Source: TMED26 sp042088965 (GTDB lineage Bacteria; Pseudomonadota; Alphaproteobacteria; Thalassobaculales; Thalassobaculaceae). From it: a stretch of DNA of 14,560 bases. A program made the position numbers and the translations under genes. Positions 1 through 7,051 of the stretch are shown here, one piece after another. Below the pieces are notes generated by a model. The model saw nothing but the letters and a program-made list of their open reading frames with translations. It ran no database searches and was not told where the DNA came from. Every line of letters begins with the position of its first letter. Within the stretch, counting starts at the first letter, position 1. The DNA lies in contig JBELLC010000080.1 of NCBI GenBank assembly GCA_042088965.1, forward strand, positions 1 to 14,560, written 5' to 3'.

Positions 1-1430
1 GGTTGGTGGCAACCTGTCGCTTTCCAGGGCAGCGTGTTTTTGAATGGGCGCTATTGCTGCCTTTGGCGATGCCCGCTTATGTCATCGCCTATGTCTATAC
101 CGACGTGCTAGAATTTGCCGGACCGGTGCAAGAAAACTTGCGTCAGTTGTTTGGCTGGCAATCGAAACGCGATTATTGGTTTCCAGATATCCGCACCCTC
201 GGCGGTGCCATCATCATGCTGACACTGGTGCTATATCCTTATGTCTATGCCATGGCACGGACAGCCTTTACCGAACAATCTGTCGGCGTTCTTGAGGTCA
301 GCCGGACCCTTGGACGGGGGCCATGGCGGAGCTTTTTTGAGGTTGCCGTTCCCTTGGCGCGGCCTGCCATTGTGATTGGCCTCACCCTGGCCTTGATGGA
401 AACATTGAATGATTTTGGGACCATTGACTATTTTGCGGTGCGAACGCTGACAGCCGGTATTTTTGACGTTTGGTACGGCATGAACAATTCCGGCGGCGCG
501 GCTCAAATTGCCCTGGTGATGCTGGCGATGGTTGTGGTCTTGATCATCACCGAGCGGCGATCACGGCACAAACAACGCTTTCACCACACCAGCAGCCGTA
601 TCCGCCGTTTTGACGGTTACACTTTGAAGGGCTGGCGGGGATGGTTGGCAGCGGTCCTTTGTAGCCTGCCCATCATCTTGGGCTTTGGCCTGCCCGCGGG
701 CCGTTTGACTTATTATGCGATTGGTCAGTTCGAGACCGCCTGGAGCCCTGCATTCATTGGCCTTGCCAGCAATAGCCTGCTGCTGGCTTCGGTCGCGGCG
801 GTCACAGCCACAAGCCTTGCGCTGGCAATGGCCTATGCGGCGCGGCTGCAACCCTCTCGGCTGGTCCGCGTTGCCAGCCGGCTTGCCACCCTTGGCTATG
901 CCATCCCAGGCGCCGTGCTAGCGGTTGGCGTGATCTTGCCGCTGGCGGCGCTTGACAACGCTATCGATGGCTTTCTGGTGGCACAGTTTGGCGTCTCTAC
1001 CGGGCTGTTATTGAGTGGCACTCTTGTGGCGCTTATTTTTGCCTACAGCGTGCGCTTTATGACATCAGCGCATGGGGCCATTGAGTCTGGCCTGTCCAAG
1101 ATCACACCCAGTATGGATATGGCAGCCCGCACCCTCGGCAAAGGCCCCGGCGGGACATTGCGGCTGGTACACCTGCCAATGCTGCGCGGCAGTCTGTTGA
1201 CCGCCATGATCTTGGTTTTTGTTGATACCATGAAGGAATTACCTGCGACCTTGGTTTTGCGGCCCTTTAACTTTGATACCTTGGCCACCTATGTCTACCA
1301 ATTTGCCTCTGATGAACTGCTTGAACAATGTGCCCTGGCCGCCTTGGCCATTGTGGTCACTGGCATCCTGCCGGTGATTATCCTGAGCCGGACGATTTCA
1401 AGCCAAGGTAACAGCCGGCCGCGAAATTGA
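1..1430 (+). CDS. fbpB: Iron(III) ABC transporter permease, FbpB type (5' partial)
   Basis: Inner-membrane permease subunit of a binding-protein-dependent ABC importer, most likely for ferric iron. The 475 visible residues hold two fused permease halves. The first has an EAA-type loop around residues 97-122 (SRTLGRGP then VPLARPA) and the signature METLNDFGT. The second has its loop near residues 370-400 (ARTLGKGPGG then LPMLRG) followed by KELPATLVLRPFNFDTLA, a stretch characteristic of FbpB-like iron permeases. Multiple hydrophobic segments run throughout. Family members are usually about 60-80 residues longer at the N terminus, and the reading frame is open to the window edge, so the TTG at position 3 is not the real start and the gene is cut by the boundary. 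The substrate-binding and ATPase partners are not in view. Thiamine or other cation specificity cannot be fully excluded. Stop TGA at 1428-1430. Confidence 0.9.
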   Translation, partial: LVATCRFPGQRVFEWALLLPLAMPAYVIAYVYTDVLEFAGPVQENLRQLFGWQSKRDYWFPDIRTLGGAIIMLTLVLYPYVYAMARTAFTEQSVGVLEVSRTLGRGPWRSFFEVAVPLARPAIVIGLTLALMETLNDFGTIDYFAVRTLTAGIFDVWYGMNNSGGAAQIALVMLAMVVVLIITERRSRHKQRFHHTSSRIRRFDGYTLKGWRGWLAAVLCSLPIILGFGLPAGRLTYYAIGQFETAWSPAFIGLASNSLLLASVAAVTATSLALAMAYAARLQPSRLVRVASRLATLGYAIPGAVLAVGVILPLAALDNAIDGFLVAQFGVSTGLLLSGTLVALIFAYSVRFMTSAHGAIESGLSKITPSMDMAARTLGKGPGGTLRLVHLPMLRGSLLTAMILVFVDTMKELPATLVLRPFNFDTLATYVYQFASDELLEQCALAALAIVVTGILPVIILSRTISSQGNSRPRN

Positions 1431-1464
1431 TCTTCAACCGAGCCATCACAGGGTTCCCCTGCCG

Positions 1465-2658
1465 ATGGCATATGCTATAAGCGCGGCCATGTTCCAAATT
1501 CTCCTGCGCAGTCGCGCGAGTATTTATCTGCGGCTGTCATTTTTCTACGGCAGCTATTTTCTCTTAGCAGGCTTGATGCTGCCCTATTGGCCTGTTTGGC
1601 TACAGGCCCGTGGGCTATCAGCGGAGCATATCGGGATCGTCCTTGGGATTGGGTATTGGATCAAGATTGTGGTCCAACCAATGATCGCCCGGCGGGCCGA
1701 CAGGGCTGGCGAAAACCGCCGTATCATGAGCCTCCTGGCGGTGATGGTTGTGCTGACGATGATCGGCCTCATCTTCGGTCAAGGGCTCTGGATGGTTGGT
1801 TTTCTGGCGGTGCTATTGGCCGCCTTGCAACAAGGCATCTTGCCCCTTGGCGAAAGCTCTGTCCTGGCTGCCACCCGCAAGCATCGCCTTGATTATGGAC
1901 GGTTGCGGCTTTGGGGGTCGGTGACCTTCATTATTGCGGCCATGATTGGCGGTGTCTGGCTGGAAGGTTTTGGCGCTGGCAGCCTGATATGGCTGTTCAT
2001 TGGTGCTGCCATCCTGATGACCATTGGCTGCACTGTGACGGTGACAGATCGCCGTCCGCCTGCCGCCATCAGCTGGCCTGAAATTGGCCGTTTGTTGGCA
2101 AGACCCTCTTTTCTCTGCTTGTTAGCCGCCGCCGGTCTCAGTCAATCAAGCCATGCGGTCATGTTGGCCTACGGGGTGATTTACTGGCAAGAAATTGGTA
2201 TCCCCGAAGGCATTATTGGACAGCTCTATGGCGCTGGGGTGATTGCCGAAATCATATTGTTTGCGCTGATTGGACGGTTTGCCGGACATATTTCACCGGC
2301 ACAATTGATTGCGCTGGGGGCGATTGGTGGCATCATCCGCTGGCCATTAACCGCCCTGTTAACAGACCCATTTTGGTTGTTGCCCTTGCAGTCCCTGCAC
2401 GCACTGACCTTTGCAGCGACTCATTTAGGCTCCATGGCCTACCTGTCGAAGAACATTCCAACACGGCTGTCCGCCTCTGGGCAGGCTGTTTATGGGGCGA
2501 TTGTTGGCGGTGTGATGATTGGCGCGGCCACATTTCTGTCCGCGACCGCCTATAACCATCTCGGCGGCGATGCCTATTGGGTCATGGCCGGGTTAAGCCT
2601 GGGTGGCCTGATTGCAGCAGGCTGCCTGGCACTGGTAAGTGGCCGCGAGCGCCCTTAA
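1465..2658 (+). CDS. MFS transporter, HcaT/LacY-like (MFS_1_like)
   Basis: Integral inner-membrane transporter of the major facilitator superfamily, 397 residues, a normal size for a 12-helix MFS protein. The N-terminal segment (SFFYGSYFLLAGLMLPYWPVW, first helix near residues 25-45, then LQARGLSAEHIGIVLG) matches the HcaT / nucleoside:H+ symporter-like group, whose best known member is linked to 3-phenylpropionate uptake. A basic motif-A-like loop, ARRADRAGENRR, sits at about residues 75-86 between helices 2 and 3. The substrate here is unknown. The gene begins 34 bp after the iron permease, so cotranscription is possible. The start is uncertain: ATG 1465 lacks a Shine-Dalgarno and lies behind a short hairpin (1449-1461), while ATG 1489 (protein 8 residues shorter) is also plausible. 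It is convergent with the downstream kinase gene, with only 10 bp between the stops. Confidence 0.88.
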   Translation: MAYAISAAMFQILLRSRASIYLRLSFFYGSYFLLAGLMLPYWPVWLQARGLSAEHIGIVLGIGYWIKIVVQPMIARRADRAGENRRIMSLLAVMVVLTMIGLIFGQGLWMVGFLAVLLAALQQGILPLGESSVLAATRKHRLDYGRLRLWGSVTFIIAAMIGGVWLEGFGAGSLIWLFIGAAILMTIGCTVTVTDRRPPAAISWPEIGRLLARPSFLCLLAAAGLSQSSHAVMLAYGVIYWQEIGIPEGIIGQLYGAGVIAEIILFALIGRFAGHISPAQLIALGAIGGIIRWPLTALLTDPFWLLPLQSLHALTFAATHLGSMAYLSKNIPTRLSASGQAVYGAIVGGVMIGAATFLSATAYNHLGGDAYWVMAGLSLGGLIAAGCLALVSGRERP

Positions 2659-2668
2659 TCATCGCCGG

Positions 2669-3673
2669 TTATCTGTTGGCAGCCAAATACGCCTCTGCCA
2701 AAGCGACCGATTTTTCGCAAAATGTTGGCGCCAGTTCTTGCGCCAAGTCAACTTCCCGATGAGAGCCGATCCAGGCCAGTAAAGCCATCCGGCGCAACAT
2801 CACAAAGGTATCTATTTCCTGATATTCATCATCGGATAAAGCCCGCACCTTTCGATAGCCTTTAACCCAAGCCTCTTTCAACGCGGGGACTTGGGGATGG
2901 TCTTCCATGAACGACACGCCAGCAGCGAAGTCATACAAATACCAGCCAAAGCCGCAGTCATCGAAATCAATCAAACGGGGCGCGCCATTGTGGATCAGCA
3001 AATTGGCTAACCGCATGTCAGCATGGATCAGCCCGTATCGCGCCGCTGATTTACCAAAGACCTGCAGGCGGGCCATGATGCGGTGCTCTAACGCCTCCAG
3101 CACTTCTTTGTGATGCGCCAAAACACCCGGTCCATCGCGCCAATTCCCCCAAATCGGCGCAGCGCCAAAAATAGTTGTCTCATTCCACACCAAACGGTCA
3201 AAATTTTGCGGTCGCTGCCATCTTAGGGAATGATGATGGGTTTTCGCGGCAATCTCGCCAAGCGCCGTAAACGGGCCAACAAGATCTGCATTTTCATCGG
3301 GCGCACAGCCCTCTATAAAGTCAAACATTACCATATGACGCGGTTGCGCCATTTCACGGCATTTCGCCGTCTGAATAGCGTTGCCATCCTTCCCCAGCAG
3401 CACAGTTGGCGTGATGACACCACCTGTGTCGTTGAGCGCCGAAGACCACGCTAACTCGCAACGAATGGCGTGACCTGTGTGATAACCTTCGCGATGGATG
3501 CGCAGAACAAACTTGCGCCCCTCAGCCCCTTCAACCAAAAAAGTCGCATTTTCGGACAGGGTCATTAACCGCGCTGTCGCCCCGGTTGGAAGCGGCCAAA
3601 GGACGAGCGATTGCGTTGCCAAACGCCCCAACTGTGCCAGTAAGGCATTATGTGACAACACCTGATGGGGCAT
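2669..3673 (-). CDS. Phosphotransferase family protein (APH / choline-kinase fold)
   Basis: Cytoplasmic kinase-like protein of the aminoglycoside phosphotransferase superfamily, 334 residues. Visible landmarks: an N-lobe strand FVLRIHREGYH near residue 55-65, the catalytic Brenner motif HADMRLANLL with H217, D219 and N224, and the metal-binding IDFDD with D236 and D238. The C-terminal helical part (DFAAGVSF through EAWVKGYRKVR) is typical of the small-molecule kinase branch. Its relatives include homoserine kinase II and the stress kinase SrkA, but most members have no known substrate. Nothing points to antibiotic resistance. A GGAG at 3683-3686 fits the ATG at 3673. It lies 77 bp downstream of yciB on the same strand, so it may be the last gene of a dusA-yciB-kinase unit or have its own promoter. 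Confidence 0.85.
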   Translation of the reverse strand: MPHQVLSHNALLAQLGRLATQSLVLWPLPTGATARLMTLSENATFLVEGAEGRKFVLRIHREGYHTGHAIRCELAWSSALNDTGGVITPTVLLGKDGNAIQTAKCREMAQPRHMVMFDFIEGCAPDENADLVGPFTALGEIAAKTHHHSLRWQRPQNFDRLVWNETTIFGAAPIWGNWRDGPGVLAHHKEVLEALEHRIMARLQVFGKSAARYGLIHADMRLANLLIHNGAPRLIDFDDCGFGWYLYDFAAGVSFMEDHPQVPALKEAWVKGYRKVRALSDDEYQEIDTFVMLRRMALLAWIGSHREVDLAQELAPTFCEKSVALAEAYLAANR

Positions 3674-3750
3674 TGATCTTCACTCCATACCCGCCTTTGG
3701 GATCACCCCTTATCTGTCGGTTTTTGCACCCGACATTGAGCGCCGCCGCA

Positions 3751-4332
3751 TTAATCGTCCGCCGGATCATCCGCTGGAATCTGATGGTGTTGGATCAACG
3801 GCGCCAGTGCGATGCTAAAGACAATCGCTAAGACAGGGATACCAAAAGCCTTAAATGTCACCCAATCATTGGTCGAAAAGTTCCGCCAAACCACTTCATT
3901 GAGCACCGCCAAAACCCCAAAAAAGCCGATCCATGCCCAGGTCATTCGCTGCCAGCCTCGGTCATCAATCTTAATCATGCTACCCATCACCCGGGCGAGG
4001 AAATTGCGCCGCAGCGCCACCCCTGCCAATAACACCCCGGCCAGCAATAAATTAACGATTGTAGGTTTTACTTTGATAAAAAACTCATCATCAAAAAACA
4101 GCGTTAAGCCGCCAAACACAACCACAAAGGCACAGCCAATTGCGGGCATCAACGGCACCCGCCGCTCGATCCAGAACGACACCCCAATGGCCAGCACTGT
4201 CGCCGCCACCAAAACCGCTGTGCCCGCCATTAACCCTTCGCGGTAATTGACCACGAAGAACAGGAGTAAGGGACCAAAATCAACAGCTGTTTTTAGGCCT
4301 TTGGACATCGCAGGACGTTTTTCACCAGTCAT
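3751..4332 (-). CDS. yciB: Septation protein A / inner-membrane protein YciB
   Basis: Small polytopic inner-membrane protein of the YciB/IspZ family (intracellular septation protein A), 193 residues, close to the usual length. The family is linked to envelope integrity and normal cell division, but its biochemical activity is not established. Diagnostic segments are DFGPLLLFFVVNY at residues 18-30, the IERRVPLMPA loop, FFDDEFFIKVKPTIVNLLLA in the middle, and WRNFSTNDWVTFKAFG near the C terminus. These are separated by about five hydrophobic segments. The tail (IQHHQIPADDPADD) is short and acidic. The start is at 4332 or at the internal Met9 (MSKGLKTAVDFG), which resembles many homologues. Only 2 bp separate it from the dusA stop, so the two are almost certainly cotranscribed and probably translationally coupled. 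Confidence 0.93.
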   Translation of the reverse strand: MTGEKRPAMSKGLKTAVDFGPLLLFFVVNYREGLMAGTAVLVAATVLAIGVSFWIERRVPLMPAIGCAFVVVFGGLTLFFDDEFFIKVKPTIVNLLLAGVLLAGVALRRNFLARVMGSMIKIDDRGWQRMTWAWIGFFGVLAVLNEVVWRNFSTNDWVTFKAFGIPVLAIVFSIALAPLIQHHQIPADDPADD

Positions 4333-4334
4333 TT

Positions 4335-5327
4335 TTAAGCTGCCTTTGCAGGTGCCGTAACATGGCCTGCAGCCGCCATGATCACGTCGGGACCCGCCCC
4401 AGTTTGATGCGCATGAGTTGAAAGATGTCGCCGCCAGGCGCGCGCCCCTGGCAAGCCATTAAACAGCCCCATCAGATGACGGCTAATCGATTTCAAGGGC
4501 ACGCCTGTTGCCATTTGCCGGTCCACATAGGGCACCAAGGCCGCGATCACGTCTTGGCGGCACATTGGCGCATGATCCAGGCCATAAAACAGATGATCAA
4601 CGCCGGACAACACCCAGGGATCTTGATAGGCGGCCCGGCCCAGCATAACCCCATCTAACGCTGCCATCTCATTTTGGGCCTGCTGCAAATTGCTCAGGCC
4701 GCCATTTAAGATCAGCGTTAAATCAGGTCGCCGCGCTTTCAAGGCATGCACACGGGCATAATTCAACGGCGGCACATCACGGTTTTCTTTCGGACTGAGG
4801 CCTTGCAGCCACGCCTTGCGGGCATGAACGATAAAAATCTCACAGCCCGCATCAGCAACCTGATCAATAAAGCGATCAAGGTCCTGGTTTTCGTCCTGCT
4901 CATCCACGCCGATCCGGCACTTGACCGTTATGGGCAGATCAACAGCTTTGATCATCGCACTGACAGCTTTAGCAACAGTCTGAGGCTCGCGCATTAAGCA
5001 GGCCCCAAAGCGGCCAGATTGCACCCGATCCGATGGGCAGCCGACATTTAAATTAATTTCATCATAGCCAAAATCCGCGCAAATCCGCGCAGCTTCGGCT
5101 AATTCATCGCCATCTGCGCCGCCCAATTGCACCGCCAGCGGGTGTTCCGCCGCATCAAACCCAAGCAAGCGGTCGCGGTCCCCATGGATCACCGCAGGTG
5201 CTGTTACCATCTCTGTGTACAGCCGCGCGTGGCGCGATATGAGGCGCAGGAAATAACGGTCATGGCGATCCGTCCATTCCATCATCGGCGCAACACAAAA
5301 ACGGTGTGAGTCAGCAGCGTTCGGCAT
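4335..5327 (-). CDS. dusA: tRNA-dihydrouridine(20/20a) synthase DusA
   Basis: FMN-dependent enzyme that reduces uridine to dihydrouridine in the D-loop of tRNA (U20/U20a) using NADPH. It is 330 residues, the normal length. The N terminus carries the DusA hallmark HRFCVAPMMEWTDRHDRYF at residues 8-26. The TIM-barrel core has INLNVGCPSDRVQSG with the catalytic cysteine C97, KCRIGVDE, the FIVHARKAWLQGLSPKENR block with family-conserved His and Arg residues, and the FMN-phosphate region LILNGG and GVMLGRAAYQDPW. DusA rather than DusB or DusC is indicated by APMMEWTDRH and the LQGLSPKENR stretch. ATG at 5327 has only a weak upstream purine run (AGGACG). It is the first gene of the minus-strand group and is divergent from the MaoC gene. 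There are no anomalies. Confidence 0.96.
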   Translation of the reverse strand: MPNAADSHRFCVAPMMEWTDRHDRYFLRLISRHARLYTEMVTAPAVIHGDRDRLLGFDAAEHPLAVQLGGADGDELAEAARICADFGYDEINLNVGCPSDRVQSGRFGACLMREPQTVAKAVSAMIKAVDLPITVKCRIGVDEQDENQDLDRFIDQVADAGCEIFIVHARKAWLQGLSPKENRDVPPLNYARVHALKARRPDLTLILNGGLSNLQQAQNEMAALDGVMLGRAAYQDPWVLSGVDHLFYGLDHAPMCRQDVIAALVPYVDRQMATGVPLKSISRHLMGLFNGLPGARAWRRHLSTHAHQTGAGPDVIMAAAGHVTAPAKAA

Positions 5328-5569
5328 CTTACAAAAGCGTCCTAATTCCCCTCAGGTGTCTGTACCACTTTCCAAGCCAAAATGCATCTTTGAGGATGTG
5401 CGATGCACGCCACCCCCACGGCCCGCCCAAACCGAGACCATCAATATGCACAAGCGGTCCCCGCCACGAGATACGTCGCGCTGCTTTTATGTTGGAAAAG
5501 GTCGACAAATAGAGGTCATATACGCTTTAGTCTAGGACAACTAATTTCGTAGGGTAGGAGTTATTCACA
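5328..5569. promoter_or_regulatory. Divergent intergenic region, dusA / MaoC operon
   Basis: This 242-bp gap must hold promoters for both directions. A possible plus-strand promoter is TTGGAA (5492-5497) with CATATA (5517-5522), but the 19-bp spacing is long and the match is weak. A 6-bp inverted repeat, TGCATC (5383-5388) with GATGCA (5402-5407), could be an operator. The MaoC ribosome binding site TAGGAG is at 5555-5560, nine bases before its ATG. I see no convincing small gene: the short open frames here have neither a ribosome binding site nor a recognisable protein. Confidence 0.4.
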
Positions 5570-6034
5570 ATGGCGCAGACTGTCACAAAAGATGCTTACA
5601 TGGCCATGCAGGGCAAGGAAATGGACCCAGGGTCATGGTTTCACATTGATCAAGACCGGATTAATCAATTTGCCGATGCCACAGGCGATCATCAATTTAT
5701 CCATATTGATACCGCCCGAGCCGCCGAAACCCCTTTTGGCACCACCATTGCCCATGGGTTTTTAAGCCTCTCACTCTTGCCGCACCTCAACGCTGAAATC
5801 AGCGTCAAACCTGAAAAAGTTGCCATGCAGATCAATTATGGTCTGAATAAAGTGCGCTTTATAAACCCGGTCAAAGTTGGCAGTGAGGTGCGTGTTCACA
5901 ATAAGATCCTGTCAATCGAAGAGAAAAAACCCGGTCAATTGCTGATCACAACAGAAGTGAAAATGGAGATCAAAGGCGAAGAGCGCCCGGCGTTTATCGC
6001 CGAAACCTTGACCATGACCATGCTTGAGGACTGA
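5570..6034 (+). CDS. MaoC-family enoyl-CoA hydratase (NodN / Rv0130-like)
   Basis: Cytoplasmic (R)-specific enoyl-CoA hydratase of the hot-dog fold, 154 residues, the standard size for a single-domain MaoC protein. It would add water to a trans-2-enoyl-CoA to give a 3-hydroxyacyl-CoA. The hydratase-2 motif is FADATGDHQFIHIDTARAA, with the catalytic pair D40 and H45. The GDHQ-IH version, where the classical motif has GDxNP-H, is the one found in the NodN/Rv0130 subgroup. It is followed by FGTTIAHGFLSLSLLP, the next conserved block of that subgroup. The start ATG has a good TAGGAG at 5555-5560. It is the first of three plus-strand genes (hydratase, dehydrogenase, thiolase) with 42- and 36-bp gaps, consistent with one operon for chain shortening. 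The acyl substrate is unknown. Confidence 0.92.
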   Translation: MAQTVTKDAYMAMQGKEMDPGSWFHIDQDRINQFADATGDHQFIHIDTARAAETPFGTTIAHGFLSLSLLPHLNAEISVKPEKVAMQINYGLNKVRFINPVKVGSEVRVHNKILSIEEKKPGQLLITTEVKMEIKGEERPAFIAETLTMTMLED

Positions 6035-6076
6035 CAACCACGCAGATATGCGGGTGCACACATAAAAGGATCAAAA

Positions 6077-7015
6077 ATGACAATTCGCTATGACGGCCAA
6101 GTGGCCATTGTTACGGGGGCAGGTAACGGATTAGGCCGATCACATGCGCTGGCATTGGCCGCCCGCGGTGCCAAGGTTGTGGTGAATGACTTTGGCGGGG
6201 CCCGCGACGGCAGCGGTGGCTCAACGGCGGCGGCAGATGCTGTGGTTGGCGAAATTGCAGCGGCTGGCGGTAGCGCCATCGCCAACGGCGCTGATGTGAC
6301 TGACCGCGCCGCCGTGGACGCCATGGTCAAAGCTGCAACAGACACCTGGGGACGAGTCGATATTTTGGTCAACAATGCCGGTATCTTGCGGGATCGGACA
6401 TTTGTGAAGATGGACATGGATGACTTTCGCAAGGTCATTGATGTGCATCTCATGGGCAGTGTGAATTGCACCCATGCGGTCTGGCCGATCATGCGCGAAC
6501 AAGCCTATGGGCGGATCGTCATGACAAGTTCTGCGAGCGGCATCCATGGCAACTTTGGACAATCAAATTACGGTGCCGCCAAAGCAGGTGTGGTTGGCCT
6601 GATGAATGTCTTGGTCTTAGAAGGCGAGAAATATAATATCCGCGTCAACACCCTGGCCCCGTGCGCGGCAACCCGCATGACCGAGGAATTACTATCCGAA
6701 CAGGCCCTTGAGTTGTTAGAGCCCTCATCGGTGACCCCCGCGGTGTTATACCTGGTCTCACCAGACGGGCCGACGCGCACCATTATGGGCGCTGGTGCCG
6801 GTAACTACTCGGTGATCCAGATCACCGAAACCGCTGGTAAATGGCTGGCCGATGATCAGCGCACCCCTGAGGCAATTGCCGAAAACTGGGCGGCGATCAA
6901 CAATCCAGATGCGCGTCTGACCCTGACAAGTGCAAGTGCGCAAACGCAAAACATGTTGGAACAGGCCGCTCGCGGTCTGGGTATTGATCTGAAGCTGGGC
7001 GGCTCGATCGCTTAA
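6077..7015 (+). CDS. SDR-family 3-hydroxyacyl-CoA dehydrogenase (17-beta-HSD4-like)
   Basis: NAD-dependent short-chain dehydrogenase, 312 residues. The Rossmann cofactor motif is TGAGNGLG at residues 13-20, the acidic residue D38 after strand 2 (VVVNDFGG) favours NAD(H), and NNAG is at 99-102. The catalytic set is S152, Y165 and K169 (MTSSASG, then NYGAAKAG). The NDFGGARDGSG loop and the sequence GRIVMTSSASGIHGNFGQSNYG are typical of the (3R)-hydroxyacyl-CoA dehydrogenase domain of peroxisomal multifunctional enzyme type 2 and its bacterial stand-alone relatives. At 312 residues it has about 50-60 more at the C terminus than a basic SDR. This is normal for the subgroup. Its product would go to the downstream thiolase, and its stereochemistry matches the upstream MaoC hydratase. 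An AAAAGGA precedes the ATG at 6077. Confidence 0.92.
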   Translation: MTIRYDGQVAIVTGAGNGLGRSHALALAARGAKVVVNDFGGARDGSGGSTAAADAVVGEIAAAGGSAIANGADVTDRAAVDAMVKAATDTWGRVDILVNNAGILRDRTFVKMDMDDFRKVIDVHLMGSVNCTHAVWPIMREQAYGRIVMTSSASGIHGNFGQSNYGAAKAGVVGLMNVLVLEGEKYNIRVNTLAPCAATRMTEELLSEQALELLEPSSVTPAVLYLVSPDGPTRTIMGAGAGNYSVIQITETAGKWLADDQRTPEAIAENWAAINNPDARLTLTSASAQTQNMLEQAARGLGIDLKLGGSIA

Positions 7016-7051
7016 GAAATTATTTAAATTTAAAAGAATGGGGAGTTCAAA

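Noticed and set aside
3..5. TTG as the true start of the iron permease
   Set aside because: The frame is open to the window edge, the family has an additional N-terminal membrane region, and no ribosome binding site can be seen in the 2 bases available.
3715..3735. A hairpin (TGTCGG with CCGACA) between yciB and the kinase gene as a terminator
   Set aside because: The stem is only 6 bp, the loop is 9 bases, and no T-run follows on the minus strand, so termination is not supported.
3812..4246. A 144-codon open frame antisense to yciB
   Set aside because: It is Thr/Lys/Asn-rich low-complexity translation opposite a clear YciB gene, with no independent evidence of coding.
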